From assembly GCF_015704895.1 (NCBI RefSeq), contig NZ_JADQWB010000013.1, positions 62,001 to 126,000 of the forward strand: a stretch of DNA of 64,000 bases, read 5' to 3'. Under the pieces are notes generated by a model. The model saw only the letters and a list, made by a program, of their open reading frames with translations, did not search any database and had not been told where the DNA came from. Within the stretch, counting starts at the first letter, position 1. The number at the start of each line of letters is the position of its first letter. A program made the translations under genes and the position numbers. The DNA comes from Agrobacterium leguminum. Its GTDB lineage: Bacteria > Pseudomonadota > Alphaproteobacteria > Rhizobiales > Rhizobiaceae. Below, one piece after another: positions 8,982 through 18,124 of this stretch.

Positions 8982-9737
8982 TCAGGCCGCAAGCGTTGCG
9001 CCGCCATCAACGACGATCTGCTGCATCGTCACATGGCCGGCCTGATCGGAGGCGAGGAACAGCACCGTATCGGCGATATCGTCCGGCCTCGCGATCTTGC
9101 CGAGCGGGATGCCGAGCTTGAACTGCTCGGGCAGGCCGGCGACCAACCGGTCCTTGCCGGAAGGATCGCTCAACATGCCGGCAAGCATCGGCGTATCGGT
9201 GGAGCCGGGTGAAACGACATTGCAGCGCACGCCATAGGGCGCAAGCTCAAGGGCGGCGCAATGGCTGAGGCTGACCAGCGCCGCCTTGGAAGCGCAATAG
9301 GCCATCATGCCGATGCGCGGCACGACGGCGGCATTGGAGCCGACATTGACGATCGCACCGCGCCGCTGCCGCTTGAAGGTGCCGCTCCATTGTCGCAGCA
9401 TATAGAACGGCCCGGCAGCGTTGACATCCATGCAGGCTTTCCAGTCCGCCGGCGTCAGGCTTTCGCTGTCGCCGAGCCGTAAAATGCCGGCGGCATTGAC
9501 CAGAATATCGAGCCCGCCCCATTCGCTCTCTATCGCCTTGCAGACCGTCTCCACCGCCGTCGCGTCGGTGATGTCGAGCGCGATCTGGCGGAAGGGGGCC
9601 CCCACTGTGTCGGCCAGGAGGTCGAGGCCGATGACCTCGGCCCCTTCCTCGATGAAACGTTCGGCGATGCGGCGGCCGATGCCCTGGGCCGTGCCCGTCA
9701 CCAGCACGCGCCGTCCGGTAAATCTCTGTTGCGTCAT
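8982..9737 (-). CDS. entA: 2,3-dihydro-2,3-dihydroxybenzoate dehydrogenase
   Basis: A 251-residue short-chain dehydrogenase. It has the NAD-binding GTAQGIGRRIA loop, the NVGSNAAVV strand with the catalytic serine region, the YCASK active-site Tyr/Lys pair, and the C-terminal IVVDGGATL typical of the family. In this setting, between entB and entD, it is assigned as EntA, which oxidises 2,3-dihydro-DHB to 2,3-dihydroxybenzoate. Sequence alone would only say SDR; the operon gives the substrate. It starts 13 bases after the entB stop. Confidence 0.9.
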   Translation of the reverse strand: MTQQRFTGRRVLVTGTAQGIGRRIAERFIEEGAEVIGLDLLADTVGAPFRQIALDITDATAVETVCKAIESEWGGLDILVNAAGILRLGDSESLTPADWKACMDVNAAGPFYMLRQWSGTFKRQRRGAIVNVGSNAAVVPRIGMMAYCASKAALVSLSHCAALELAPYGVRCNVVSPGSTDTPMLAGMLSDPSGKDRLVAGLPEQFKLGIPLGKIARPDDIADTVLFLASDQAGHVTMQQIVVDGGATLAA

Positions 9738-9750
9738 CTTGTCCGTCCGC

Positions 9751-10620
9751 TCAGGCTGCGAGCCGCTTTTCGTCGATCAGCGCCCACCAGGCGGAAAGTG
9801 TCGGCACACGCGCAAGCTCATCGAAGCCGACGGTGACACCGCGCTCCTTCAATTCGCCGGCGAGCTTCATCACCTGCAACGAATCCAGCCCGTAGAAGAT
9901 GAGGTTCTCATCGGGGTCGATATCGCTTTCATCCTCCACCATCTGCAGGACGCGGGCTTTCAGCCATTCGCGGGTGCCGGTGGCCTCGCCCGCGCCGACA
10001 AGGCTTGCGGTGTCGATCACCACGCCGCAGCGCGTCGCCACATATTGCAGCGCCATGCGGTGTTCGGCCTCGGAAAAATCGGCGACGCCGTCACCGATCA
10101 TGAAGGGCTGAATATCCTTCATGAAGGCTTCCACCGCCGTCATCATGCAGCCGATATGGGCGTAAACGCCGCCGACGATGATCTGGTCTCGGCCCCAGCC
10201 TTTCATGCGCTCAGCAAGGTCGGAACGCTGGAAGGCGCTGTAGCGCCATTTGGTCAGCACCACGTCGTCGGGTGTCGGCGCGAGCTTGTCGACCACCTTC
10301 TGCAATTCGGGATCGACGACGGTGAGACCCGGTCCCCACATGTCGTTCAGGAGCGCGCGGTCGCCCGGCGGCTGGTTATGCGGCTGGGCGGTATAGATGA
10401 CCGGCACGCCGTTCTCTACGGCCCATGCCTTCACCTTGGCGAGATTGTCGATGAGGGTGGTCATCAGCTTACCGTCGGCCTCGTAGAACCGCAGGAAATA
10501 ACGCTGCATGTCGTGGATGAGCAGTACGGCGCGTTTCGCATCGGGCTGCCATTTTGTCTTGTTGGCCGGAAAGCTCGCGGCGACCGGCATCGGATAGTCG
10601 GAAATGGTGGGGATCGTCAT
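9751..10620 (-). CDS. entB: Isochorismatase / aryl carrier protein, EntB type
   Basis: A 289-residue two-domain protein. Residues about 1-205 are the isochorismatase domain ([16 protein letters not shown] near the start and [15 protein letters not shown] around the active site), which hydrolyses isochorismate to 2,3-dihydro-DHB. Residues about 210-289 are an aryl carrier domain whose phosphopantetheine serine lies in [11 protein letters not shown]. The C-terminus [14 protein letters not shown] matches the end of EntB/VibB carriers. DHB activated by EntE is loaded here and offered to the condensation enzymes. A small hairpin separates it from entE. Confidence 0.95.
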   Translation of the reverse strand: MTIPTISDYPMPVAASFPANKTKWQPDAKRAVLLIHDMQRYFLRFYEADGKLMTTLIDNLAKVKAWAVENGVPVIYTAQPHNQPPGDRALLNDMWGPGLTVVDPELQKVVDKLAPTPDDVVLTKWRYSAFQRSDLAERMKGWGRDQIIVGGVYAHIGCMMTAVEAFMKDIQPFMIGDGVADFSEAEHRMALQYVATRCGVVIDTASLVGAGEATGTREWLKARVLQMVEDESDIDPDENLIFYGLDSLQVMKLAGELKERGVTVGFDELARVPTLSAWWALIDEKRLAA

Positions 10621-10674
10621 GATGACCTCGGTTTTGTGCTGCGCCGGCTTGGGCGGCGCGTAATCTTTGGAATT

Positions 10675-10696
10675 GGGACGCCCTTTTGAGCGTCCC
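10675..10696 (-). terminator. Intercistronic hairpin between entE and entB
   Basis: A 7-base inverted repeat, GGGACGC and GCGTCCC, with an 8-base loop in the 95-base gap between the entE stop and the entB start. There is no T-run in the minus-strand direction, so it is more likely an mRNA-processing or stabilising hairpin, or a weak attenuator, than a full terminator. The function is inferred. Confidence 0.4.
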
Positions 10697-10715
10697 TTTC
10701 GATTGGTGCTGCGTG

Positions 10716-12341
10716 TCAGGCGCTGATGGCGACGGGGGCTGTCAACAAATCGCGAAGGCGCTTCTTGTCGATCTTGCCGACGGCGGTGAGCGGCATGGCC
10801 TCGATGAAGCGCACGCGGTCCGGCAGCTTGTAATCCGCGACGCCGAGACCGGCGAGATGCTGGCGGATCGCCGGCGCCTTGAGCGCGGGATTGCGCGACA
10901 CGACGAAGACGCAGCTTTTTTCGCCGAGAAGTTCGTCCTGCATCGCCACCAGCGCCGCATGCGTCACATCCGGATGCCGCAGGATCAGGTTTTCCATCTC
11001 TTCCGAAGCGACCTTTTCGCCGCCGCGATTGATCTGGTCCTTCACCCGGCCAACGACCCGCAGATAACCTTCGGGCGTGCGCTGCACGACATCGCCGGAA
11101 TAATAGAAGCCGTCCTTGTCGAAGACCCGGGCGCTGTGTTCGGGCGCGCGGTAATAGCCCCGGAACGTATAGGGACCACGGGTCGCCAGCATGCCGGCTT
11201 CACCCTCCGGCACGTCATTACCATCCTCGTCGACGATGCGGATTTCGTCGTCCGGGCTGATCGGCCTGCCTTGCGTGGTGAAGACGATATGGTCGGGGTC
11301 ACCGAAGCGGGTGTAGTTCACCAGACCTTCCGCCATGCCGAACACCTGCTGCAGGTCGCAGCCCAGCACCTCCGGCACCTGGCGGGCGAGCGCTTCGGCG
11401 AAGCTTGCGCCCCCGACCTGCAGGAGTTTGAGCGATTTCAGCCGTTCGCGATGGGCGGGAGCTGCCTGCAGCCACAGCGCCACCGCCGGCGGCACCAGCG
11501 GCACGATATCGACGCCGTGTTTTTCGATCAGATCGAAGCAGGCAAGCGGCTCCGGATTGGCGGCCATGACCACGGCGCCGCCGGCGTGGAACACACCGAG
11601 CGCGCCGGGCGAGCTCATCGGGTAATTATGCGCCACCGGAATGGCGCAGAGGAAGCGGGTCAGCGGCGAAAGTTCGCAAATCTCCGCGCTGGCCCGGGCG
11701 CTGTAGTCGTAGTCGTTATGCGTCCGGGGGATCAGTTTCGGCGTTCCGGTGCTGCCGCCGGAAAGCTGGAACAGCGCCACCTCATCGGCGGCGGAAGGGG
11801 CGTAAGCCGGTGGATTTTCGGCCGGGGCGGCCAGCTTCTGCTCCAGGCTGCGCTGCGGATCGGTTTCGCCGAGCAGCAGGGTCACGGCAAGCTTTGGAGA
11901 GATCGCCTTCAGCGCCTCCACAAATGTGTCATCGGCGAAAAGCTCGTGGCTGCGCGAGGCGACCACCAGCTTCGGCGCGATCTGCTCCGCATAGGAGGTC
12001 ATTTCCAGCCGACGATGGCTGAAAAGCGCATTGACGGGGGCGGCGCCGATTTTGATGAGCGCGAAAAAGACGAGATAGAACTCGGCTATGTTCGGCAACT
12101 GCACCAGCGCCGTATCACCCCTGCCGATGCCTGCGGCGGAGAGATGTCCGGCCAGATTGGAGGATTGCCGGTCGAGATCGGCGTAGCTGAAACGACGGTC
12201 GCCGCAGATCAGCGCTGTGGCGTCCGGCCGGCGCTCCACCTGTTCGGCGAGAATGCCGCTCAGCGGCCGGTCGATCCAGTAGCCGCGTTCGCGGTATCGG
12301 CGAACGAAATCCTCGGGCCAGCGTTGGAATTCGATTGTCAT
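10716..12341 (-). CDS. entE: 2,3-dihydroxybenzoate-AMP ligase
   Basis: A 541-residue stand-alone adenylation enzyme that activates DHB as an acyl-adenylate and transfers it to the aryl carrier. Core motifs are present: [18 protein letters not shown] (P-loop), the VFGMAEG motif, [20 protein letters not shown] and the C-terminal [11 protein letters not shown] and VGKIDKK lysine. The start at 12341 begins [20 protein letters not shown], the usual EntE/DhbE N-terminus; an upstream ATG would add 58 unsupported residues that overlap entC. It starts 17 bases after the entC stop. Confidence 0.95.
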   Translation of the reverse strand: MTIEFQRWPEDFVRRYRERGYWIDRPLSGILAEQVERRPDATALICGDRRFSYADLDRQSSNLAGHLSAAGIGRGDTALVQLPNIAEFYLVFFALIKIGAAPVNALFSHRRLEMTSYAEQIAPKLVVASRSHELFADDTFVEALKAISPKLAVTLLLGETDPQRSLEQKLAAPAENPPAYAPSAADEVALFQLSGGSTGTPKLIPRTHNDYDYSARASAEICELSPLTRFLCAIPVAHNYPMSSPGALGVFHAGGAVVMAANPEPLACFDLIEKHGVDIVPLVPPAVALWLQAAPAHRERLKSLKLLQVGGASFAEALARQVPEVLGCDLQQVFGMAEGLVNYTRFGDPDHIVFTTQGRPISPDDEIRIVDEDGNDVPEGEAGMLATRGPYTFRGYYRAPEHSARVFDKDGFYYSGDVVQRTPEGYLRVVGRVKDQINRGGEKVASEEMENLILRHPDVTHAALVAMQDELLGEKSCVFVVSRNPALKAPAIRQHLAGLGVADYKLPDRVRFIEAMPLTAVGKIDKKRLRDLLTAPVAISA

Positions 12342-12358
12342 GGTTTGTCCCTGGAAAA

Positions 12359-13534
12359 TTAGGCCGCAAGACCGCAGGCGTTCAGCATGGTCTTGAGCTT
12401 GGTCTGCACCTCGGCCCATTCGGATTCGGGCTCCGAGGCCTCCACGATGCCCGCGCCGGCGAAGAGCCGCACGGTTTCCCGCTGCACGGTGCCGCAACGG
12501 ATCGTCACCACCCATTCGCCATTCCCTTGCGAATCCGTCCAGCCGACCATGCCGGTGAAGAGGCCGCGCTCGAAAGGCTCGACGAAGCGGATGAGGCGAT
12601 GGGCGCGCTCGGTGGGGAAGCCGCAGACGGCTGGCGTCGGGTGCAGCAGGCAGGCAAGCTGCAGCGCATTGGTTTCCGGATCGGCGAGACGGCCTTCGAT
12701 GCGGGTCGAAAGATGCCAGAGCGCCGCCGTGTTGATGAGGGAGGGTTTTTCGGGAACATCGAGTTCCGCGCAGACCGGCGAAAGCAGCGAGCGGATATCC
12801 TCGATGACGAGGCTATGCTCGTAATGGTCTTTTTCCGAAGCCGAGAGCCGATCCGCATTGGCCTTGTCCGCCGCCGGATCGACCATGCGTTTTGCCGATC
12901 CCGCCAGCGGGTTCGAGATGATTTTCTCGCCCTGCTTGCGAATCAGAAGTTCCGGGCTGACGCCGATCAGGTCGCCGCCATCGGGCAGCGGGATGCGGAA
13001 CTGGTAACCTTCGCGGTTCTGTTTGGCGAGGCTCGCCAGCAATCTTTCGACATTGACCTCGGAGGCGAAAGTCAGTTCACGCATGACGGAAAGCACCGCC
13101 TTGCGGACTTCGGAATGGCGGAAATTGACGATGGCATGTTCGACGGCGTGCTTGAAACCGCTCTCGTCCGGCAGGCTGTTCTGGCCGACAAGTGCGGGCA
13201 TGGCCGAATCGGCGACGATCGGTTCCGCATCCTTGGAATTCCATTCATAGTTGTATGGAATATACAGGCATGAAGGTTCGCTGACATCGAAGGGGATCGC
13301 GCCGATGGCGATGGGGTTCTCCTGTCCCTCCCGCTGCGCACGCTCGAACGCGCCGGCCAGTGCCTGCTGCAGCGGGCTGGCAATGTCTTCGCCGCCCCGG
13401 GCGGGAATCGCTATCTTTTCGCGAATGCCCTTGGCGCGCAATTGCCCGCTGCCGGAAGTAAACAGAAATTCTCTATTAAATTCAGTAATTTCGTCGGATT
13501 CGACGTCATTCGTCCTGAGTGCTCCCGTTTTCAT
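12359..13534 (-). CDS. entC: Isochorismate synthase
   Basis: A 391-residue chorismate-utilising enzyme that makes isochorismate, the first committed step to DHB. C-terminal family motifs are intact: NPLAGSAKR, EKDHYEHSLVIEDIR, LLHPTPAVCGFPTE, FTGMVGW and AGAGIVEASEPESEW. The start has a perfect AGGAGG 6 bases upstream (13541-13546). It is the first gene of entCEBAD and faces the NRPS gene across an 81-base gap that holds a probable iron operator. Confidence 0.95.
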   Translation of the reverse strand: MKTGALRTNDVESDEITEFNREFLFTSGSGQLRAKGIREKIAIPARGGEDIASPLQQALAGAFERAQREGQENPIAIGAIPFDVSEPSCLYIPYNYEWNSKDAEPIVADSAMPALVGQNSLPDESGFKHAVEHAIVNFRHSEVRKAVLSVMRELTFASEVNVERLLASLAKQNREGYQFRIPLPDGGDLIGVSPELLIRKQGEKIISNPLAGSAKRMVDPAADKANADRLSASEKDHYEHSLVIEDIRSLLSPVCAELDVPEKPSLINTAALWHLSTRIEGRLADPETNALQLACLLHPTPAVCGFPTERAHRLIRFVEPFERGLFTGMVGWTDSQGNGEWVVTIRCGTVQRETVRLFAGAGIVEASEPESEWAEVQTKLKTMLNACGLAA

Positions 13535-13556
13535 GGGATGCCTCCTGTGCGAGTGG

Positions 13557-13600
13557 TTGACGATGGCTTATACTTGAGTATGCTAATCATGTTTTGTCAA
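13557..13600. promoter_or_regulatory. Divergent iron-regulated promoter with RirA-type operator (IRO)
   Basis: The 81-base gap between entC and the NRPS gene holds TGA (13575-13577), nine bases, then TCA (13587-13589), which fits the TGA-N9-TCA pattern described for the rhizobial iron-responsive operator bound by RirA. For the plus strand, TTGACG (13557-13562) and TATGCT (13579-13584), 16 bases apart, form a good sigma70-like pair, and the operator covers its -10. For the minus strand a perfect TTGACA (complement of 13595-13600) lies beside the operator, but its -10 is unclear. Binding there would block both directions when iron is plentiful. Confidence 0.65.
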
Positions 13601-13615
13601 CCGGTTCAAATTCAC

Positions 13616-16600
13616 ATGCTAAATTTAACCCCCATGCAGGTGGCCTATTGGGTCGGCCGCGAGGCGGATGGAATACTCGGGAAAGTTACGCCGCATCTCT
13701 ACCTCGAATTCGACGGGCAGGCGGTGGATGCGGAAAAACTGGCCGTTGCCGTGGAAGGGCTCTGCCGGCGTCACCCCATGCTGAGCCTCAGGATCGATGC
13801 TGAAGGGCTTCAGTCCGTCGATCCTGCCGGCCGGCCGCTCCGCCTCGATGTGGAGGACATGGCCGCGCTTGATTCGGAGGCGCTTGCACGCCGTCTTGAG
13901 GCGAAGCGCGAGGAATGGAGCCATCGCCGGGCCGATTTACGCATTGCCGCACCGGCGGCGATCTCGCTCAGCCTGTTGCCGGGGGGACGTTGCCGTTTGC
14001 ATGTGGACACAGACATGCTGGCCGTCGATCCGGCCAGCATGCGGATCGTGATGGAAGACCTTGCCCGTTTTTACGAGACGGCGTCAGGCGCAGACGAAAC
14101 CCGGACTTTCGAATCGGTGACCCCGTCGTTTTTCGACTGGGCGGAACGTCTCATGTCCGATCCGGACTTGAGGGGCTTGCGCGAAAGGGACCGCCTGTGG
14201 TGGCGACAACGGCTTACCGATGTTCCGGACGCTCCGCCGCTGCCGTTTCTGTCCGATGACCCCTTGCGCGCCGTTCACACGGACCGGCTCGCCGCGTTGC
14301 TTTCAGCGGCGGAGCGCGGCAGTCTGGAGCAGACGGCGCGGCGTTTTTCCGTGACGACATCGACCCTTCTGCTCGGTGTTTTCGCACTGGCGCTGTCGCA
14401 GGCGTCGGGGGCGGAAAAATTCCGGCTTTCCGTGCCGGGTTTCTGGCGCGCGCCGCTGGTGCAAGGGGTCGATGAGATCGTCGGCGAATTTTCCAACGTG
14501 CTCGTGCTCGGCGTCGATATCAGGTCTGAAGAATCGCTTGAAGCGCTGCTTGGTCGGCTATTTGATGAGATGAACGGGCTTCTCGCACACCAGTCCTATC
14601 CGGGCGTCAGCGTCATGCGCGATCTCTCCCGCCAGCGCGGTGGTTTGCAGACCTCGCCGGTGGTTTTCACCGCAGGCGTCGATCTTCCGGGTGGGGAGCT
14701 GTTTTCGGAACGGGTCGGGCGGGTATTCGGTCCGATGGTCCACACCGTCTCGCAGGGGCCGGGGGTGGCGCTGGATGCGCAGGTGGCGGCGGTGGATGGC
14801 GGTCTGCTGATCAACTGGGATGTGCGGCTCGATGCGCTGCCGGAACGCTGGCTGCGCGCCTTGTTCGAAACCTACGTCGCTCTTCTTCGCCGGCTTGCCG
14901 AGAGCCCCGATCTTGTTTGCGAAAGCGTGGCGCGATTGGTCGCGCAGCGGTCGGAAACGGCAGCCGAGGCAAAAGGAAAACCCATGGAACGTCCCCTCTC
15001 ACCCCTGCAACAGGCCTATCTGCTCGGGCGCGGCACCCATCTGCCGCTGAGCGGCGTGGCCATGCAGGAGTTCCGCGAATATCGCGGCGATATCGACCCG
15101 GAACTGCTGCGGTCGCGGCTTGCCGCGATGGTCGCGAGACATGAAAGCCTGCGCACCCGTATCGACGAGCGACGGTTGGTGCAGATGGTCTCCGATGAGC
15201 CGAAGATCAATCTCGATCTCGTAGATCTTTCGGCCATGTCTGTTCCGCAAGCCGAGGCAAGGATCGGCGCGGTGCGACGGGATTTCTCCCATGCACATTT
15301 CGATCTCGCAGCCTCGCCATGGCAGGTCACGGTGTTTCTTACGCCGGATGCGGGGCCGACGGGGCATAAGGTCGTGGTCTTCCTGCGTTTCGACGCGCTT
15401 ATCCTTGATGGGCGGGCCATTGCCAGCCTCGCGGCGGAACTCTTCGATGGCGTCGTGCCGCCGGAAGCCGCCGCTACGACCGGAACGCCGAAGGAGGATA
15501 TCTCGGCGGCCCGTGCCGGGGATGCCGCCTATTGGGCTGAAAAGTTGAAAGATGCCGAGGTGCCCTCGCAACTGCCGTGGAAAGCACCGCTCGAAACCAT
15601 TCCCACCTCGCGTTACAGCCGCCAGAGCCTGACTGTCGAAAAACAGCGTTTCACCGCCTTTTCGCGCATCGGTGCGAAACAGCGGCTGTTCAAGAATTCG
15701 GCGCTGACGGCCGTTATTCTAGATGTGCTCTCGCTCTGGCTCAACGAAGGCGCGCTCGTCGTCGGCATTCCCGTCGCTCCGCAGGTGGAAGGCGCCTTCG
15801 CCAACCGCTCCAGCTTCATTGCCGTCCAATGGGATGCGGCCAAGAATAGCTTTGCGGAGCGGGCGGCAGGCCTCCAGACGGATGTGCTGGAAGGGCTGAA
15901 CCATCTCGCCTTTTCGGGTATCGATCTCAATCGTGTGCTTCTCAATGCCAATCCGGGTGGGCTCGCCTTGCCGGTGGTGATCACCAACGGTCTGACCTGG
16001 CCGACGCTTTCATCCGAATCGACGATGCAATGGACCGGCGGGCTTACCCAGACGCCACAGGTGGCGCTGGATTTCCGCTTTTCGCAGAATCCGCAGGGCG
16101 ATCTCGTGCTCGATATCGACTATGCCGAGCAGGCGATCGATGCGGCGACGGTGGCGGATATTCTCGCCGCCATCGAACGCGCGATTGCCGGGATCGCCAA
16201 TAGCGGCGCTTTCTCCTTCAACACAAGCGATATTGTCGACCTGTCCCATTACCGGCTGAACGGCGACGAAGGAAACTTCGTCTGCCCGCCATTTCTGGAG
16301 CGGATCGCCGGCCATCTTTTCGAGGGCGACCCGTCACGCACGGCGCTCGTCAGCGGCAAGCGGCGCATCGCCTATGGCGAACTCGGTCAGATGGTGGCAG
16401 GGGCGATGGCGGGCCTCAAGGCGCGCGGCATCGGCCGGGGCGATGTCGTGGCCGTCTGCCTGCCGCGCAGCCCGGAACATACGGCCATCACGCTCGCTGC
16501 AGCGCTGATGGGCGCGGTCTGGGTGCCTGTCGATGCCGGCTCGCCGGAAGATCGCCTGCGCTATCTGCTGACCAATTGCCGCCCGGCCGTCATCGTCGCC

Positions 16601-18064
16601 CGCAGCGTTCCGCAGGGTTTCGACGCTGTCGATCCTGCGGCGCTTCTGTCCACGCCCGCACCGGCTGGTGCACCCGTTACCATGGCGGAGGTGGCGGCGC
16701 TTTCCCAAAGCGAAGAGCCTGCCTATTATCTCTACACTTCCGGCACGACGGGCAAACCGAAATGCGTCGTGCTTTCCAACCGCGCCACGGCCAATGTCAT
16801 CGGCAGCACGCTTGCGGAATGGACGGTGACGGATGGCGATGTGTTCATCTCCGTCACGCCGTTGCATCACGACATGTCCGTCTTCGATGTTTTCGGCGCG
16901 CTTGTCGCCGGCGCGACGCTGGTGCTGCCGGAACCGGGAGAGGAAAAGGATGCGGTGCGCTGGAACGAGCTGGTGGCCGAACATGGCGTCACGCTCTGGT
17001 GCTCGGTGCCGGCCATCCTCGAAATGCTTCTCTCCTGCCGCCGTGGCGACCAGCTTGCCTCGCTGCGGCTCGTCGCGCAGGGCGGCGATTACATCAAGCC
17101 GATGATCGTCGAAGAGCTTCGCAGATTGAAGCCCGGCCTGCGGCTGATATCGCTCGGCGGGCCGACGGAAACCACGATCTGGAGCATCTGGCACGAGATC
17201 GTTGCGGAAGATGTGGCGGCCGTGCCCTATGGCCACCCGCTGCCCGCCAATCGTTATTTCGTCCTCAACGATCAGGGCGGCCATTGCCCGGCCGGTGTCG
17301 TCGGCCGCATCCATACGGCCGGCGTGAATGCGGCCATCGGCTATCTCGAGGATGGCGCGATTACCCAGACGGATTTCGTGACGGTTGCCGATCCGGAAGG
17401 AAACCCCGTGCGCGCCTTCCGCACCGGAGACCGGGGCCGTTACCGGCCGGATGGCAAGATCATGTTTGCCAGCCGCGTCAATGGTTACGTCAAGGTGCGC
17501 GGCGTGCGCGTTTCGCTGCCGGATGTGGAAAACGAGCTTATCCGCCATCCTTCCATCCAGCGGGTTCTGGTGGTGGATTACGGCGTCGAACAAAAGGGCG
17601 AGGCGGCCATCGGCGTGCTGTACGTCGTTGCACCGGGCCTTGAACTCTCGACCGCCGATCTGCGCAATTTTGCCCGCCAGCATCTGCCGGAATCGCATGT
17701 GCCCGGCCGGTTTCTCAAGGTCGACGATCTGCCGCTCTCGGCCAATGGCAAGCCGGATCGCCGTCGCGCCCGCGAATTGCTGACCGGTGCTGCGGAACCG
17801 GCAAAAATCTCCGCCCCTGCGGCTCCCGCCGTCGATCAGGGCGACCGCCGGGTGCTGGATATTTATCTCGGCGTGCTGGGTAAAAAACCGGCGAATGTGG
17901 ATGCGAACAGCGACCTGCTGGCGCTCGGTCTTCTGCCTTCGCATCTGAAAACCGTCTCGGCTGAAATCCGCACCGCCTTCGGCGTGGAGCTCACACCGCA
18001 GCAGCTTCTGCGGTGCCGCAACGCCAGACAGGTGACTTCGCTCCTGGCCGCCCGGGCGGCGTGA
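13616..18064 (+). CDS. NRPS, VibF-like N-terminal half: Cy-Cy-A with degenerate carrier tail
   Basis: A 1,482-residue synthetase. Two cyclisation domains come first: the first has DMLAVDPAS at about 133-141 (exact DxxxxDxxS), the second has FDALILDGRA at about 592-601 (DxxxxD kept, final Ser replaced by Ala). An adenylation domain follows, with YTSGTTGKPK at about 1040, GGPTETTIWS, RTGDRGRYRPDG at about 1268 and ANGKPDR. The last 80 residues look like a carrier fold, but the usual GGxS or GxDS motif reads GLLPSHL (Ser about 1442). In vibriobactin synthesis VibF is Cy-Cy-A-C-PCP-C in one chain; here the chain ends after A. Threonine is the expected substrate, from pathway likeness. The start at 13616 (MLNLTPMQVAYWVGRE) is chosen because earlier ATGs fall in the operator or inside entC. 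Confidence 0.88.
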   Translation: MLNLTPMQVAYWVGREADGILGKVTPHLYLEFDGQAVDAEKLAVAVEGLCRRHPMLSLRIDAEGLQSVDPAGRPLRLDVEDMAALDSEALARRLEAKREEWSHRRADLRIAAPAAISLSLLPGGRCRLHVDTDMLAVDPASMRIVMEDLARFYETASGADETRTFESVTPSFFDWAERLMSDPDLRGLRERDRLWWRQRLTDVPDAPPLPFLSDDPLRAVHTDRLAALLSAAERGSLEQTARRFSVTTSTLLLGVFALALSQASGAEKFRLSVPGFWRAPLVQGVDEIVGEFSNVLVLGVDIRSEESLEALLGRLFDEMNGLLAHQSYPGVSVMRDLSRQRGGLQTSPVVFTAGVDLPGGELFSERVGRVFGPMVHTVSQGPGVALDAQVAAVDGGLLINWDVRLDALPERWLRALFETYVALLRRLAESPDLVCESVARLVAQRSETAAEAKGKPMERPLSPLQQAYLLGRGTHLPLSGVAMQEFREYRGDIDPELLRSRLAAMVARHESLRTRIDERRLVQMVSDEPKINLDLVDLSAMSVPQAEARIGAVRRDFSHAHFDLAASPWQVTVFLTPDAGPTGHKVVVFLRFDALILDGRAIASLAAELFDGVVPPEAAATTGTPKEDISAARAGDAAYWAEKLKDAEVPSQLPWKAPLETIPTSRYSRQSLTVEKQRFTAFSRIGAKQRLFKNSALTAVILDVLSLWLNEGALVVGIPVAPQVEGAFANRSSFIAVQWDAAKNSFAERAAGLQTDVLEGLNHLAFSGIDLNRVLLNANPGGLALPVVITNGLTWPTLSSESTMQWTGGLTQTPQVALDFRFSQNPQGDLVLDIDYAEQAIDAATVADILAAIERAIAGIANSGAFSFNTSDIVDLSHYRLNGDEGNFVCPPFLERIAGHLFEGDPSRTALVSGKRRIAYGELGQMVAGAMAGLKARGIGRGDVVAVCLPRSPEHTAITLAAALMGAVWVPVDAGSPEDRLRYLLTNCRPAVIVARSVPQGFDAVDPAALLSTPAPAGAPVTMAEVAALSQSEEPAYYLYTSGTTGKPKCVVLSNRATANVIGSTLAEWTVTDGDVFISVTPLHHDMSVFDVFGALVAGATLVLPEPGEEKDAVRWNELVAEHGVTLWCSVPAILEMLLSCRRGDQLASLRLVAQGGDYIKPMIVEELRRLKPGLRLISLGGPTETTIWSIWHEIVAEDVAAVPYGHPLPANRYFVLNDQGGHCPAGVVGRIHTAGVNAAIGYLEDGAITQTDFVTVADPEGNPVRAFRTGDRGRYRPDGKIMFASRVNGYVKVRGVRVSLPDVENELIRHPSIQRVLVVDYGVEQKGEAAIGVLYVVAPGLELSTADLRNFARQHLPESHVPGRFLKVDDLPLSANGKPDRRRARELLTGAAEPAKISAPAAPAVDQGDRRVLDIYLGVLGKKPANVDANSDLLALGLLPSHLKTVSAEIRTAFGVELTPQQLLRCRNARQVTSLLAARAA

Positions 18065-18124
18065 ACCCAATCATTTCGGGCGGCACTTCGCGTCCGATAA
18101 CGGAAATTGTGCAAGGAAAAACAG

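Noticed and set aside
16334-18070. Open frame antisense to the NRPS adenylation domain (578 codons)
   Set aside because: The A-domain core motifs are intact on the plus strand; the antisense frame is a shadow.
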